DNA of 64,000 bases from Mesorhizobium sp. L-2-11 (GCF_016756595.1 NZ_AP023257.1:4418001-4482000); one strand, 5' to 3'; numbered from the stretch's first letter, positions 30,974 to 39,201 are shown. The notes: generated by a model not told the origin, from the sequence alone. Made by a program: numbers and translations.

Positions 30974-31818
30974 GCATGATCCAGACAATGGATGTGGAAG
31001 GCGGGGATGTGGAAGGCGGGGATGTGGACGGCGGGGATGCTGACGGCGGCGAGCCTCTCTCGCTGCATCAACGCATCCTGTCCGACATCAGCGAACGGAT
31101 CCTGTCCGGCGCCTGGGCGCCCGGCCACCGCATCCCGTTCGAGCACGAACTGACGGCCGAGTACAAATGTTCGCGCATGACGGTGAACAAGGCGCTGTCG
31201 CAGCTTGCCAAGGCCGGGCTGATAGAGCGCCGCCGCCGCTCTGGCAGCTTTGTCCGGCGGCCGCAGTCGCAAGCCGCGGTGTTGGAAATCCATGACATCA
31301 GGATCGAGGTCGAGGCGCTCGGCCTGCCCTATCGCTACGAGCGTGTGGCGCGCCATAAAAGGCGCAGCAGCGCCGAGGATCGCAGGTTGCTGGAACTAGA
31401 CTCCAACGGGCCGGTGCTGGCGCTGGAGTGCCGGCATTTTGCCGGCAAGCGGCCGTTCGCCCACGAACAGCGGCTGATCAACCTGGCCGCTGTCGCCGAG
31501 GCCGCCGACGAGGAATTTTTTGCTGTCGCGCCTGGGCCGTGGCTGATCGCCCGCGTGCCATGGAGTGCCGCCGAACACCGCATCCGCGCCGTCGCCGCCG
31601 ACGGACACATTGCGGCTGCACTCGATATCGAGGCCGGCGCCCCCTGCCTGGTGATCGAGCGACGGACATGGAGCGCCGAGCACCCGGTCACCCATGTCCG
31701 TTTCACCTATGCGGCCGAGAGCCACGCGCTGGTGGCAAGGTTCACGCCTTCGCAGGGGCAACCCTCCCCCTCGAGGGGAGGGTCGCGGAGGAAAATGCCG
31801 CATGGCGACATTTTGTGA
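30970..31818 (+). CDS. hutC: Histidine utilisation repressor, GntR/HutC family
   Basis: A 282-residue transcription factor with an N-terminal winged helix (LHQRILSDISERILSGAW, then RIPFEHELTAEYKCSRMTVN) and a C-terminal UTRA ligand domain that binds urocanate in this family. The ATG overlaps the hutF stop. Two oddities: residues 8-27 are four copies of a five-residue repeat (VEGGD type) encoded by a 15-bp tandem repeat, giving an acidic Gly-rich leader. The last 20 or so residues (from about PSQGQPSPSRGG on) are encoded by an intergenic palindromic repeat, so the native C-terminus was probably replaced. The UTRA core itself looks complete. Confidence 0.93.
   Translation: MSMIQTMDVEGGDVEGGDVDGGDADGGEPLSLHQRILSDISERILSGAWAPGHRIPFEHELTAEYKCSRMTVNKALSQLAKAGLIERRRRSGSFVRRPQSQAAVLEIHDIRIEVEALGLPYRYERVARHKRRSSAEDRRLLELDSNGPVLALECRHFAGKRPFAHEQRLINLAAVAEAADEEFFAVAPGPWLIARVPWSAAEHRIRAVAADGHIAAALDIEAGAPCLVIERRTWSAEHPVTHVRFTYAAESHALVARFTPSQGQPSPSRGGSRRKMPHGDIL
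30991..31050. repeat. 15-bp tandem repeat, four units, inside hutC
   Basis: Units at 30991-31005, 31006-31020, 31021-31035 and 31036-31050. The first two are identical (GATGTGGAAGGCGGG), the third differs by one base and the fourth by three. Being a multiple of three, copy changes keep the hutC frame. Confidence 0.95.
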
Positions 31819-31916
31819 CGCGGGGTGGGGTCGGTGCAACCTCGCCGACCCCACCCCGTCTCGCAATCTCCGCTTCGCTCCGACTACTCGCCGACCTTCC
31901 CCGCAAGGGGGAGGGT
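31761..31916. repeat. Composite palindromic intergenic repeat at the end of hutC
   Basis: Three hairpins: ACCCTCCCC/GGGGAGGGT (31761-31783); a 14-bp perfect pair CGGGGTGGGGTCGG/CCGACCCCACCCCG (31821-31834, 31845-31858); and an ACCTTCCCC/GGGGGAGGGT pair (31894-31916). The first lies within the hutC coding sequence. It also separates hutC from the convergent ridA-type gene and could terminate both. Confidence 0.7.
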
Positions 31917-31929
31917 TAAGAGCCGCATC

Positions 31930-32274
31930 TCAAATCGCTGCAGTAATAATAATCTCGACCAGATATTCCGGTCCGGCAAGCTTGGCCTCGCCTGTGGCGC
32001 GGGCCGGGGTATGGCCCTGTGGCACCCATTTGTCCCATTCCGCGTTCATCTCGGCGAAGGTGCTCATGTCGGCCAGCCAGATGATCGCCTGCAGGATCTT
32101 GGTCTTGTCGGTGCCGGCCTTGGCCAGCAATTCGTCGATGGCCGCCAGGATGTCTCTGGTTTGGGCACCGACGTTTCCGCCCGGTTCGCCGACCTGACCA
32201 GCCAGGTAGACGGTGTTGCCGTGGATGACGATCTGGCTCATGCGTGGGCCGACATCGATGCGACGAATGCTCAT
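31930..32274 (-). CDS. RidA/YjgF family enamine/imine deaminase
   Basis: A 114-residue RidA-fold protein that typically forms trimers and hydrolyses reactive enamines and imines released by PLP enzymes. The conserved Arg and Glu around the active site are visible in TPARATGEAKLAGPEYLVEI. The start at 32274 has GGAAGGAAAC upstream and gives the standard length; the frame is open further upstream but the extension looks non-coding. It ends just after the composite repeat behind hutC and diverges from the metal transporter genes. A link to histidine or threonine catabolism is possible but not shown. Confidence 0.88.
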   Translation of the reverse strand: MSIRRIDVGPRMSQIVIHGNTVYLAGQVGEPGGNVGAQTRDILAAIDELLAKAGTDKTKILQAIIWLADMSTFAEMNAEWDKWVPQGHTPARATGEAKLAGPEYLVEIIITAAI

Positions 32275-32436
32275 TGGAACGTTTCCTTCCTTTGTGGGTC
32301 GCGCCTCTTTAGAGTCGCGGTTCGCTGGGAGCAAGGTTGCATGAGCGAATCCTCTTGAGCCAGCAGGCGTGGGGCGAAAATAGGCACACGCCAATTTGCT
32401 GCGGTCGCCGCAATTCCGCCGGATTGACTTGTTGAC

Positions 32437-32452
32437 TAATGTAATAACATCA
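32437..32452. promoter_or_regulatory. Candidate Zur-type operator
   Basis: TAATGTAATAACATCA is an imperfect palindrome (12 of 16 positions match its complement) 40 bases before the start of the metal transporter ATPase. It resembles the left half of Zur boxes (ATGTTAT-type). Weak evidence, based on resemblance only. Confidence 0.35.
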
Positions 32453-32491
32453 CATATCCAGCGCCGCTGCCGTATTCTCACGGATCGTCAC

Positions 32492-33316
32492 ATGACCAAA
32501 ACCTGCCTGACATTCCGCGACCTGACGCTGGGCTACAACAGCCATCCGGCGATCCATCATCTCGACGGCACGATCCGCCGCGGGTCGCTGACTGCCGTCG
32601 TCGGCGCCAATGGCTCGGGCAAGTCGACCCTGATGAAGGGCATCGTCGGCGTGTTGAAGCCGATGGCCGGCACGGTTGTCCGGGCGCCCGGCGTGCGCGC
32701 CGCCTATCTGCCTCAACAGTCGGAACTCGACCGCTCCTTTCCCGCCCGGGTCGTTGATCTGGTTTCGCTCGGCCTGTGGCCACGGCGCGGGCTGCTCGGC
32801 CGCTACACCAGGGAAGATCGCGATTCGGTCAGCCAGGCGCTGATGGCCGTCGGCCTCGGCGGCTTCGAGAAGCGCCCGATCGACACCCTGTCGGGCGGCC
32901 AGCTGCAGCGCACGCTGTTCGCCCGCGTGCTGCTGCAGGACGCCGATCTCATCCTGCTCGACGAGCCGTTCAATGCCGTCGATACCAAGACCGTCGGCGA
33001 CCTGATCGCACTGATCAAGCGCTGGCATGGCGAGGAACGCACGATCTTGGTCGTCGTCCACGATCTGGGACTGGTGCGCCAGAACTTCCCCGAGACGCTG
33101 CTGCTGGCGCGCCAGCCAATCGCCTGGGGCGAAACCAGGGAAACGCTGCGGCCGGAAAACCTGTTGCGCGCGCGCCGCTTCCACGAAGCCTGGGAAGAGA
33201 ACGCGCCCTGGTGCGAGCCCGACAAGCACGGTGATCACGGTCACGGCCCTGGGCACAACCATGGGCACGACCATGCGCACGACCACCATCACGGCTCCGG
33301 GCCGCGGGCAGCATGA
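32492..33316 (+). CDS. Metal (probably zinc) ABC transporter ATP-binding protein, ZnuC/AztA type
   Basis: A 274-residue ATPase with Walker A GANGSGKSTLMKG near residues 38-50, signature LSGGQLQRTLFARVL near 136 and Walker B LILLDEPFNAVD. The C-terminus is a His-rich tail (about ten His within GDHGHGPGHNHGHDHAHDHH), which points to zinc handling. It overlaps the permease gene by 4 bases. The start at 32492 (MTKTCLTFRDLTLGYN) is the first that fits the family. No solute-binding protein gene follows, unlike typical znu or azt operons. AztA is a good alternative name, from memory. Confidence 0.88.
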   Translation: MTKTCLTFRDLTLGYNSHPAIHHLDGTIRRGSLTAVVGANGSGKSTLMKGIVGVLKPMAGTVVRAPGVRAAYLPQQSELDRSFPARVVDLVSLGLWPRRGLLGRYTREDRDSVSQALMAVGLGGFEKRPIDTLSGGQLQRTLFARVLLQDADLILLDEPFNAVDTKTVGDLIALIKRWHGEERTILVVVHDLGLVRQNFPETLLLARQPIAWGETRETLRPENLLRARRFHEAWEENAPWCEPDKHGDHGHGPGHNHGHDHAHDHHHGSGPRAA

Positions 33317-34191
33317 TGGATACGCTCTACGGTCTTCTCATCGCTCCGTTCGCCGAATTCGCCTTCATGCAGCGGGCGCTTGCCGGCTCGCTGATGCTGT
33401 CGCTGGGCGCCTGCCCGGTCGGCGTGTTCCTGATGCTGCGGCGTATGAGCCTTTCCGGCGACGCCATGGCCCACGCCATCCTGCCGGGTGCTGCCGCCGG
33501 TTTCCTGTTTTATGGGCTGGAAATCCTGCCGATGACCATCGGCGGGCTGATTGCCGGCATCATCGTCGCGCTCGGCGCCGGCGCTGTCTCGCGCTTCACC
33601 ATCCAGCGCGAGGACGCCTCGATGGCGGCCTTCTACCTGATTTCGCTGGCGATCGGCGTGCTGATGGTGTCGATCCGCGGCTCCAGCGTCGATCTCATGC
33701 ATGTGCTGTTCGGCACCGTGCTTGCACTCAACAACGAAGCACTGACGCTGATCGGCGGCATCGTGCTGGTCACGCTGGTCAGCCTCGCCATCTTCTGGCG
33801 GGCGCTCGTCGCCGAATGTCTCGACCCGCTGTTCCTGCGTTCGGTCAGCCGGCTGGGCAGCCCGGTGCATTTCATCTTCCTCGGCCTCGTCGTGCTCAAC
33901 CTGGTCGGCGGCTTCCAGGCGCTCGGCACGCTGCTATCCGTCGGGCTGATGATGTTGCCGGCGGCCGCCGCCCGCTTCTGGACCATGCGCGTCGAGCCGA
34001 TGTGCGTGCTGGCGGTGCTGATCGGCTTTGCCTCCTGCGTCGCCGGGCTGCTTCTGTCCTACCACGTGTCGCTGCCTTCCGGCCCGGCCATCATCCTGTC
34101 GGCCGGCGTCGTCTATTTTGCCTCGATCCTGTTCGGCACGCGCGGCATCCTGCGCGCCCGTATCGTGCATCATCGCCACAGAACCGCCTGA
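33313..34191 (+). CDS. Metal (probably zinc) ABC transporter permease, ZnuB/AztB type
   Basis: A 292-residue inner-membrane permease of the metal ABC-3 family with eight or nine membrane helices. Family segments include SLSGDAMAHAILPGAAAGFL near residues 46-65, SSVDLMHVLFGTVLALN near 118 and GGFQALGTLLSVGLMMLPAAAA near 195. It overlaps the ATPase gene (ATGA at 33313-33316), so the two form one transporter. Metal is inferred from the partner's His-rich tail. The substrate-binding subunit must be encoded elsewhere. Confidence 0.9.
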   Translation: MMDTLYGLLIAPFAEFAFMQRALAGSLMLSLGACPVGVFLMLRRMSLSGDAMAHAILPGAAAGFLFYGLEILPMTIGGLIAGIIVALGAGAVSRFTIQREDASMAAFYLISLAIGVLMVSIRGSSVDLMHVLFGTVLALNNEALTLIGGIVLVTLVSLAIFWRALVAECLDPLFLRSVSRLGSPVHFIFLGLVVLNLVGGFQALGTLLSVGLMMLPAAAARFWTMRVEPMCVLAVLIGFASCVAGLLLSYHVSLPSGPAIILSAGVVYFASILFGTRGILRARIVHHRHRTA

Positions 34192-34387
34192 CCCCAAAGC
34201 AGATCTGTCCATGCCGAAATCAATCCGCGCCCGGCACGACGCCGTAGGCAGCCCCGGCTGGATTTCCGGCAAGACAATGTCTATCTGCGCAGCGGGATTT
34301 CTTTTCTGCGCGGATTGCCGCACGAGCTAGAGAGTGGCAAGACTCCGCCCCTGGCCGGCAGGCATCGAACATTGCGAGGACGCCATC

Positions 34388-34726
34388 ATGGAATATCGTC
34401 AGATCAGCGAGGACTATTCGGTCTCGGGTCAGATCCAGCCCGATGAGGTCGCCGCCATCAAGGCCGCCGGCTTCAAGAGCGTCATCTGCAACCGACCCGA
34501 TGACGAGCAGCCCGGCCAGCCTTCGGCGGACACGGTCAAAGCGGCAGTCGAAGCCGCCGGGCTTGCGTTTCGCTACATCCCGGTCATCAGCGGCCAGATC
34601 ACGGCCCAAAATGTCGAGGACCAGGCTGAAGCGCTCGATGAACTCGAAGGCCCGATCTTCGCCTATTGCCGTTCCGGCGCACGCTGCACCAACCTTTTTG
34701 GGCTGATCCAGCAGTCGAAGGGCTGA
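34388..34726 (+). CDS. TIGR01244/DUF442 family phosphatase-like protein
   Basis: A 112-residue single-domain protein with a tyrosine-phosphatase-type P-loop, IFAYCRSGARCTNLF near residues 90-104 (Cys-x5-Arg). It starts MEYRQISEDYSVSGQIQPDE, the standard start of this family, which is found alone or fused to sulfide-detoxifying persulfide dioxygenase-like hydrolases. Its substrate is unknown. It lies about 200 bases after the metal permease and converges on the Lrp regulator gene. Confidence 0.85.
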   Translation: MEYRQISEDYSVSGQIQPDEVAAIKAAGFKSVICNRPDDEQPGQPSADTVKAAVEAAGLAFRYIPVISGQITAQNVEDQAEALDELEGPIFAYCRSGARCTNLFGLIQQSKG

Positions 34727-34742
34727 TTACGGCGGCACGCGG

Positions 34743-35228
34743 TCAGATCGGCAGCGCGCCGGTTTCCTTCAGCGTTTCCAGCACGATCGCCGTCTTCACA
34801 TGCTGCACGGATTCGTGCGGCAGGAGCACGCCGTTGACGAATTCCGACAGCGATTTCAGGTCGGGCGTCACCACTTTCAGGATGTAATCCATCTCGCCGG
34901 TCAGCGCGTGCGCCTCCTGCACTTCCGGCAGCCGCGCCACCAACTCGCCGAAGCGCCGCGCATTGTCGCGGTTGTGGGTGGCGAGCGTCACCGAGATGAC
35001 GCTGACCAGTGAGAAGCCGAGCTTGTCGCGGTCGAGCACCGCGCGATAGCCCCTGACATAGCCGTCCTCCTCCAGCCTCTGGCGGCGGCGCGAACATTGC
35101 GAGGCCGACAGGTTCACCCGTTCCGACAAATCGTTGTTGGTCAGCCGTGCGTCGCCCTGCAAGAGAGCCATTATCTTGCGGTCAAACCGGTCGATGCGCG
35201 CATCATCCATGATTTTTTCATCCACCAT
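34743..35228 (-). CDS. Lrp/AsnC family transcriptional regulator
   Basis: A 161-residue regulator with an N-terminal helix-turn-helix (RFDRKIMALLQGDARLTNND, then SASQCSRRRQRLEEDGYV) and a C-terminal RAM ligand-binding domain (ALTGEMDYILKVVTPDL). Start chosen at 35228 because GGGAG sits about 7 bases upstream; ATG codons at 35243 and 35210 are alternatives. It diverges from hpd across 122 bases, so control of tyrosine degradation by an aromatic amino acid is the likely role; this is inference from position. Confidence 0.88.
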   Translation of the reverse strand: MVDEKIMDDARIDRFDRKIMALLQGDARLTNNDLSERVNLSASQCSRRRQRLEEDGYVRGYRAVLDRDKLGFSLVSVISVTLATHNRDNARRFGELVARLPEVQEAHALTGEMDYILKVVTPDLKSLSEFVNGVLLPHESVQHVKTAIVLETLKETGALPI

Positions 35229-35350
35229 GCACAACTCCCGCATGGTCTACCCGTTTAAAGCGTTTGAATGCAAGCACCATGCGCCTGCTCCGCGCTATAA
35301 TGGCGTCAAAATGGCCCTTTGCGGCCAACCAGCTTTTGGAGGACAACACC

Positions 35351-36463
35351 ATGGGTCCCTTCCCTCACGATGCACCGCCCGCAACGATCAGCAAGGCCAA
35401 TCCGGCCGGCACCGACGGCTTCGAATTTGTCGAGTTCGCGCATCCCGAACCGGCAAAGCTCGCCGAGCTTTTTACCCGCATGGGTTATGTACCGGTGGCC
35501 AAGCACCGCACCAAGAACATCACGGTCTGGCGGCAGGGCGACATCAACTATGTCGTCAATGCCGAACCCAGCTCGCATGCGATGAAATTCGTCGACAAGC
35601 ACGGCCCCTGCGCTTCCTCGATGGCCTGGCGGGTGGTCGATGCCAAGCACGCGTTCGACCATGCTGTCGCCAAGGGCGCCACACCCTATAAAGGCGTCGA
35701 CAAGGCGCTCGACGTGCCGGCAATCGTCGGCATCGGCGGTTCACTGCTTTATTTCGTCGATACTTATGGGGAGAAGGGCTCGGCCTACGATGCCGAGTTC
35801 GAATGGCTGGGCGAGCGCGACCCGAAGCCGGAAGGCGTCGGCTTCTATTATCTCGACCACCTCACCCACAATGTCTATCGCGGCAATATGGACAAATGGT
35901 GGGATTTCTATCGCGACTTGTTCGGCTTCAAGCAGATCCATTTCTTCGACATCGACGGCAAGATCACCGGCCTGGTCAGCCGCGCCATCACCTCGCCCTG
36001 CGGCAAGATCCGCATCCCGCTTAACGAGTCCAAGGACGAAACCAGCCAGATCGCCGAATATCTGAAGAAGTACAATGGCGAAGGCATCCAGCACATTGCC
36101 GTCGGCACGGACGAGATCTACGGCGCCACCGACAGGCTGGCAGCCAACGGGCTGAAGTTCATGCCCGGCCCGCCGGAAACCTATTATGAGATGTCTCATG
36201 CCCGCGTGCACGGCCATGACGAGCCGATCGAGCGGATGAAAAAGCACGGCATCCTGATCGACGGCGAAGGCGTGGTCGACGGCGGCACGACCAAGATCCT
36301 GCTGCAGATATTCTCGAAAACCGTAATCGGGCCGATCTTCTTCGAATTCATCCAGAGGAAGGGCGACGAAGGTTTTGGCGAGGGCAATTTCCGGGCGCTG
36401 TTCGAATCGATCGAGCAGGACCAGATCAAGCGCGGCGTGCTGAAGGTGCAGGCGGCGGAGTAG
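35351..36463 (+). CDS. hpd: 4-hydroxyphenylpyruvate dioxygenase
   Basis: Converts 4-hydroxyphenylpyruvate to homogentisate with O2 and Fe(II), in the tyrosine pathway. 370 residues. The metal ligands are seen as His in FYYLDHLTHNVYRG, His in GIQHIAVGTDEIYG and Glu in GPIFFEFIQRKGDEGFGEGN. The ATG at 35351 has TTTTGGAGGACAA upstream. Its product is the substrate of HmgA, encoded about 3.6 kb away on the other strand. The divergent Lrp gene probably regulates it. Confidence 0.96.
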   Translation: MGPFPHDAPPATISKANPAGTDGFEFVEFAHPEPAKLAELFTRMGYVPVAKHRTKNITVWRQGDINYVVNAEPSSHAMKFVDKHGPCASSMAWRVVDAKHAFDHAVAKGATPYKGVDKALDVPAIVGIGGSLLYFVDTYGEKGSAYDAEFEWLGERDPKPEGVGFYYLDHLTHNVYRGNMDKWWDFYRDLFGFKQIHFFDIDGKITGLVSRAITSPCGKIRIPLNESKDETSQIAEYLKKYNGEGIQHIAVGTDEIYGATDRLAANGLKFMPGPPETYYEMSHARVHGHDEPIERMKKHGILIDGEGVVDGGTTKILLQIFSKTVIGPIFFEFIQRKGDEGFGEGNFRALFESIEQDQIKRGVLKVQAAE

Positions 36464-36529
36464 GCGACCGCGCCTCTCATACCTTGCGGTTCGATCAGAT
36501 ATGCCTAAATTCTGGTCAGAGGTCTGATC

Positions 36530-36757
36530 ATGAATGTTCCGATGGCAAAAGCGAAGGCCCAGCTCTCCGAGTTGGTGAAACGTGCGCAGGCCGGCGAAGA
36601 GATCCATCTGACGCGGCATGGCGAGGTTGTGGCAACCTTGAGCGCTCCCGCCCGGGCTGGCGGGAGCAAGCGCCTTTTTGGAGCCCTGAAAGGCCAAATT
36701 CGGATATCGGATGATTTTGATGAACTCGGTCCCGAATGGGACGAGTACATTAAATGA
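36530..36757 (+). CDS. Phd/YefM-family (VapB-type) antitoxin
   Basis: A 75-residue antitoxin: N-terminal MNVPMAKAKAQLSELVKRAQ, then GEEIHLTRHGEVVATLSAP, the Phd/YefM DNA-binding fold, and an acidic toxin-binding tail (ISDDFDELGPEWDEYI). AGAGG precedes the ATG. Its stop overlaps the ATG of the toxin remnant. The antitoxin is intact although the toxin is destroyed, so it is either a relic or protects against a toxin elsewhere. Confidence 0.85.
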   Translation: MNVPMAKAKAQLSELVKRAQAGEEIHLTRHGEVVATLSAPARAGGSKRLFGALKGQIRISDDFDELGPEWDEYIK

Positions 36758-37101
36758 GCCACCAATATCTGGTTACGCAGACTCACGCCTTTCGGACCAC
36801 CATCGCGACATCTTTCTTGCGGGCGAGGATGTGGTCGTCAGTGCCGTCTCGGTAGCAGAGATCTGCCATCAAGAAATCGCTCGGCAAAGTCACGCTCACA
36901 GGCAACATCGTGGAAATCTTGCGATCGAACGGCATTCCGATCCTCAGTGTGAATGAACTACACGCGGCGAGGCTTGAGCATTTGCCGCTCCATCACCGCG
37001 ATCCTTTCGACCGTCTGCTCATCGCACAGGCTCAAATTGAAGGCCTGACGTTGCTCACTGCGGATCGGCATTTCTCAGCCTATGACGTCGCGTTGGTCTG
37101 A
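36754..37101 (+). pseudogene. Decayed PIN-domain (VapC-type) toxin
   Basis: Remnant of a PIN-domain RNase. It begins MSHQYL but the next segment, which should hold the catalytic LLDTH motif, is missing: the sequence jumps to RLSDHHRDIF in another frame. After SAVSVAEI the frame shifts again (near 36865), and the C-terminal part resumes as KKSLGKVTLTGNIVEI and runs to DPFDRLLIAQAQIEGLTLLTADRHF at 37101. So there is one internal deletion that removed the first catalytic Asp, and one frameshift. The C-terminal acidic residues remain but the protein cannot be active. Confidence 0.8.
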
Positions 37102-37103
37102 TC

Positions 37104-37289
37104 ATTCCAGGTTCAGCCGCTCGACCTCCGCCTTCCTCAAACTTCAAATCATAGTTGAGCAAAAACTCATCGAGTTGCGGCGGCTTTATCGAGGTGCCGG
37201 ACATCATCGCGTGCACATGGCTGCGATGATGGATGTCGTGGGATGAAGAGGTGGGCGAGCAGGTCGCCGATGCGCTCCGGTATTTTTCC
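37104..37289 (-). pseudogene. Diverged extra copy of the DinB gene 3' end (copy 1)
   Basis: About 186 bases matching the last 60 codons of the DinB-family gene at 37532-38083, with scattered substitutions and an extra G near 37240 that breaks the frame. It has no start codon. It ends in the same TATTTTTCC followed by AATAATTTTCGTAACTAC joint as copy 2, showing that it belongs to the same tandem array. Confidence 0.8.
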
Positions 37290-37310
37290 AATAATTTTCG
37301 TAACTACAAA

Positions 37311-37508
37311 TTATTCTTCACCACCATTCAAATCCAACCTCTCGACCTCCGCTTCCCTCAGTTTCAGATCATAGTCGAGGAAGAACTCATCGAGCTGCGG
37401 CGGTTTCACCGACGTGCCGGACAGCATGGCGTGCACCTGGCCACGATGATGGATGTCGTGGATGAAGAGGTGGGCGAGCAGATCGCCGATGCGCTCCGGT
37501 ATTTTTCC
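37311..37508 (-). pseudogene. Identical extra copy of the DinB gene 3' end (copy 2)
   Basis: A 198-base block that by eye is identical to 37532-37729, the 3' end of the intact DinB-family gene, repeated with a period of 221 bases. The coding frame is open (from GKIPERIGD to the stop) but lacks a start. Identity suggests a recent tandem duplication or ongoing gene conversion. Confidence 0.9.
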
Positions 37509-37531
37509 AATAATTTTCGTAACTACAATAA

Positions 37532-38083
37532 TTATTCTTCACCACCATTCAAATCCAACCTCTCGACCTCCGCTTCCCTCAGTTTCAGATCATAGTCGAG
37601 GAAGAACTCATCGAGCTGCGGCGGTTTCACCGACGTGCCGGACAGCATGGCGTGCACCTGGCCACGATGATGGATGTCGTGGATGAAGAGGTGGGCGAGC
37701 AGATCGCCGATGCGCTCCGGTATTTTTCCGTCCTCGCGCCGGTCGGTGATGACACGGCGGTCGAGATCTTCGGCCGACAGGCGGTCGCAAAAGGCGATCA
37801 GCCGCCGGTCGGCCGCGACCTGGGCGGCAAACAGCGCTGATGGTTCATCGAACGGCACGAAATTGTCATGGGCCGCGGCACCAACGCCGCCCTCTTCCAA
37901 AAAATCGAGATAGAGATGATCGACCGCCAGGATGTGGTTGAGCGTCGCCTTGATCGAGGGAAAGAAGCTGGTTCGCTCGGCCTCGAATTCACCGGACTCA
38001 AGCTGCAGCACAGCGCGGTAGAGCCGGTCGTTCGACCAGAGGTTGTTGCGCGCCATGCGGCTGAAATGGTCCAGCAGGTCCAT
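37532..38083 (-). CDS. DinB/YfiT-like family protein
   Basis: A 183-residue four-helix-bundle protein of the DinB family, with the metal-binding His triad visible: NHILAVDHLYLDFL near residues 48-61 and HLFIHDIHHRGQVHAML near 130-146. Members are metal-dependent; some are bacillithiol or mycothiol transferases, most are unassigned. The name derives from a damage-inducible Bacillus gene and does not imply DNA repair. ATG at 38083 with GAGGAC upstream. Two extra copies of its 3' third follow it in tandem. Confidence 0.9.
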   Translation of the reverse strand: MDLLDHFSRMARNNLWSNDRLYRAVLQLESGEFEAERTSFFPSIKATLNHILAVDHLYLDFLEEGGVGAAAHDNFVPFDEPSALFAAQVAADRRLIAFCDRLSAEDLDRRVITDRREDGKIPERIGDLLAHLFIHDIHHRGQVHAMLSGTSVKPPQLDEFFLDYDLKLREAEVERLDLNGGEE

Positions 38084-38110
38084 CGTTTCAGACGTCCTCC
38101 CAGTGCAATC

Positions 38111-39124
38111 TTACCTGATGTATCTCTCGACCTTCTGCTCGATCGCACCAAAAATCGAATGTCCGGCCCTGTCCTTCATCTCGATGCGCACGGTATCGCC
38201 AAAGCGCAGGAACGGCGTTGTCGGTTCGCCGGCTGCGATCGTCTCGATCATGCGCAACTCGGCAATGCAGGAATAGCCGGCGCCGCCCGCCGAGACCGGC
38301 TTGCCAGGGCCGCCGTCGAGCTTGTTGGAAACCGTGCCCGAACCGATGATGGTGCCGGCGGCCAGCGGCCGGGTTTTCGCGGCATGCGCAATCAGCACCG
38401 GAAAATCGAAGGTCATGTCGACGCCGGCGTTGGCGCGGCCGAACGGCATGCTGTTGAGATCGACCAGCAGCGGCAGGCAGACCTTGCCGCCATCCCAGGC
38501 CTCGCCCAGTTCGTCCGGCGTCACGGCGACGGGAGAAAACGCCGAAGACGGCTTTGATTGGAAGAAGCCAAAACCCTGGGCAAGCTCCGGCGCGGTCAGG
38601 GAGCGCAGCGTGACGTCATTGACCAGCATGATCAGCCGGATCGCGGCTCTTGCCTCATCGAGGCTTGCCCCCATCGGCACATCATCGACGACGACAGCGA
38701 CTTCCCCTTCCATGTCGACGCCAAGAGCCTCGTCGACCGTGCGGATCGGATCACGCGGCGCGATGAAACTGTCTGATCCACCCTGGTAGATCAGCGGATC
38801 GGTCCAGAAGCTTGCCGGCATCTCGGCGCCGCGCGCCTTCCGCACCAGTTCGACATGATTCACATAGGCCGAGCCATCAGCCCATTGATAGGCGCGCGGC
38901 AACGGCGAATGGGCATCATGCTCGTGAAAGCGCGCTGACGGCACCGCATTGTTCTCCAGCGATTCCGCTATTGTCGCCAGATGCGGCGCGATCCGGCTCC
39001 AGTCGTCGAGCGCCGCCTGCAGCGTCGGCACAAGAAACGAGGCATCGGTGAACCGCGTCAGGTCGCGCGAGACGACGACCAGCTTTCCGTCGCGCGTCCC
39101 GTCCTTCAATGTGGCAAGCTTCAT
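38111..39124 (-). CDS. fahA: Fumarylacetoacetate hydrolase family protein
   Basis: Predicted to split fumarylacetoacetate into fumarate and acetoacetate, the last step of homogentisate degradation. 337 residues. The metal ligands are in VDMEGEVAVVVDDV near residues 135-148, and the C-terminal GTIIGSGTVSN near 253 is typical. Start at 39124 (MKLATLKDGTRDGKLVVVS), the standard N-terminus for this group; the frame is open further upstream. It follows the MBL-fold gene by 77 bases and is co-directional with hmgA, supporting a homogentisate role. Confidence 0.93.
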   Translation of the reverse strand: MKLATLKDGTRDGKLVVVSRDLTRFTDASFLVPTLQAALDDWSRIAPHLATIAESLENNAVPSARFHEHDAHSPLPRAYQWADGSAYVNHVELVRKARGAEMPASFWTDPLIYQGGSDSFIAPRDPIRTVDEALGVDMEGEVAVVVDDVPMGASLDEARAAIRLIMLVNDVTLRSLTAPELAQGFGFFQSKPSSAFSPVAVTPDELGEAWDGGKVCLPLLVDLNSMPFGRANAGVDMTFDFPVLIAHAAKTRPLAAGTIIGSGTVSNKLDGGPGKPVSAGGAGYSCIAELRMIETIAAGEPTTPFLRFGDTVRIEMKDRAGHSIFGAIEQKVERYIR

Positions 39125-39201
39125 GCGGTTTCCTCTCCTGATGCGGCTTTGGTGCCGCTTTGAATTTTGACCTGCGCAATGATCGCTTACGAAAGCGGTT
39201 C

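Noticed and set aside
37104..37508. CRISPR-like array in the DinB region
   Set aside because: Units are about 200 bases, are gene fragments, and are separated by a constant 22-23 base joint rather than variable spacers.
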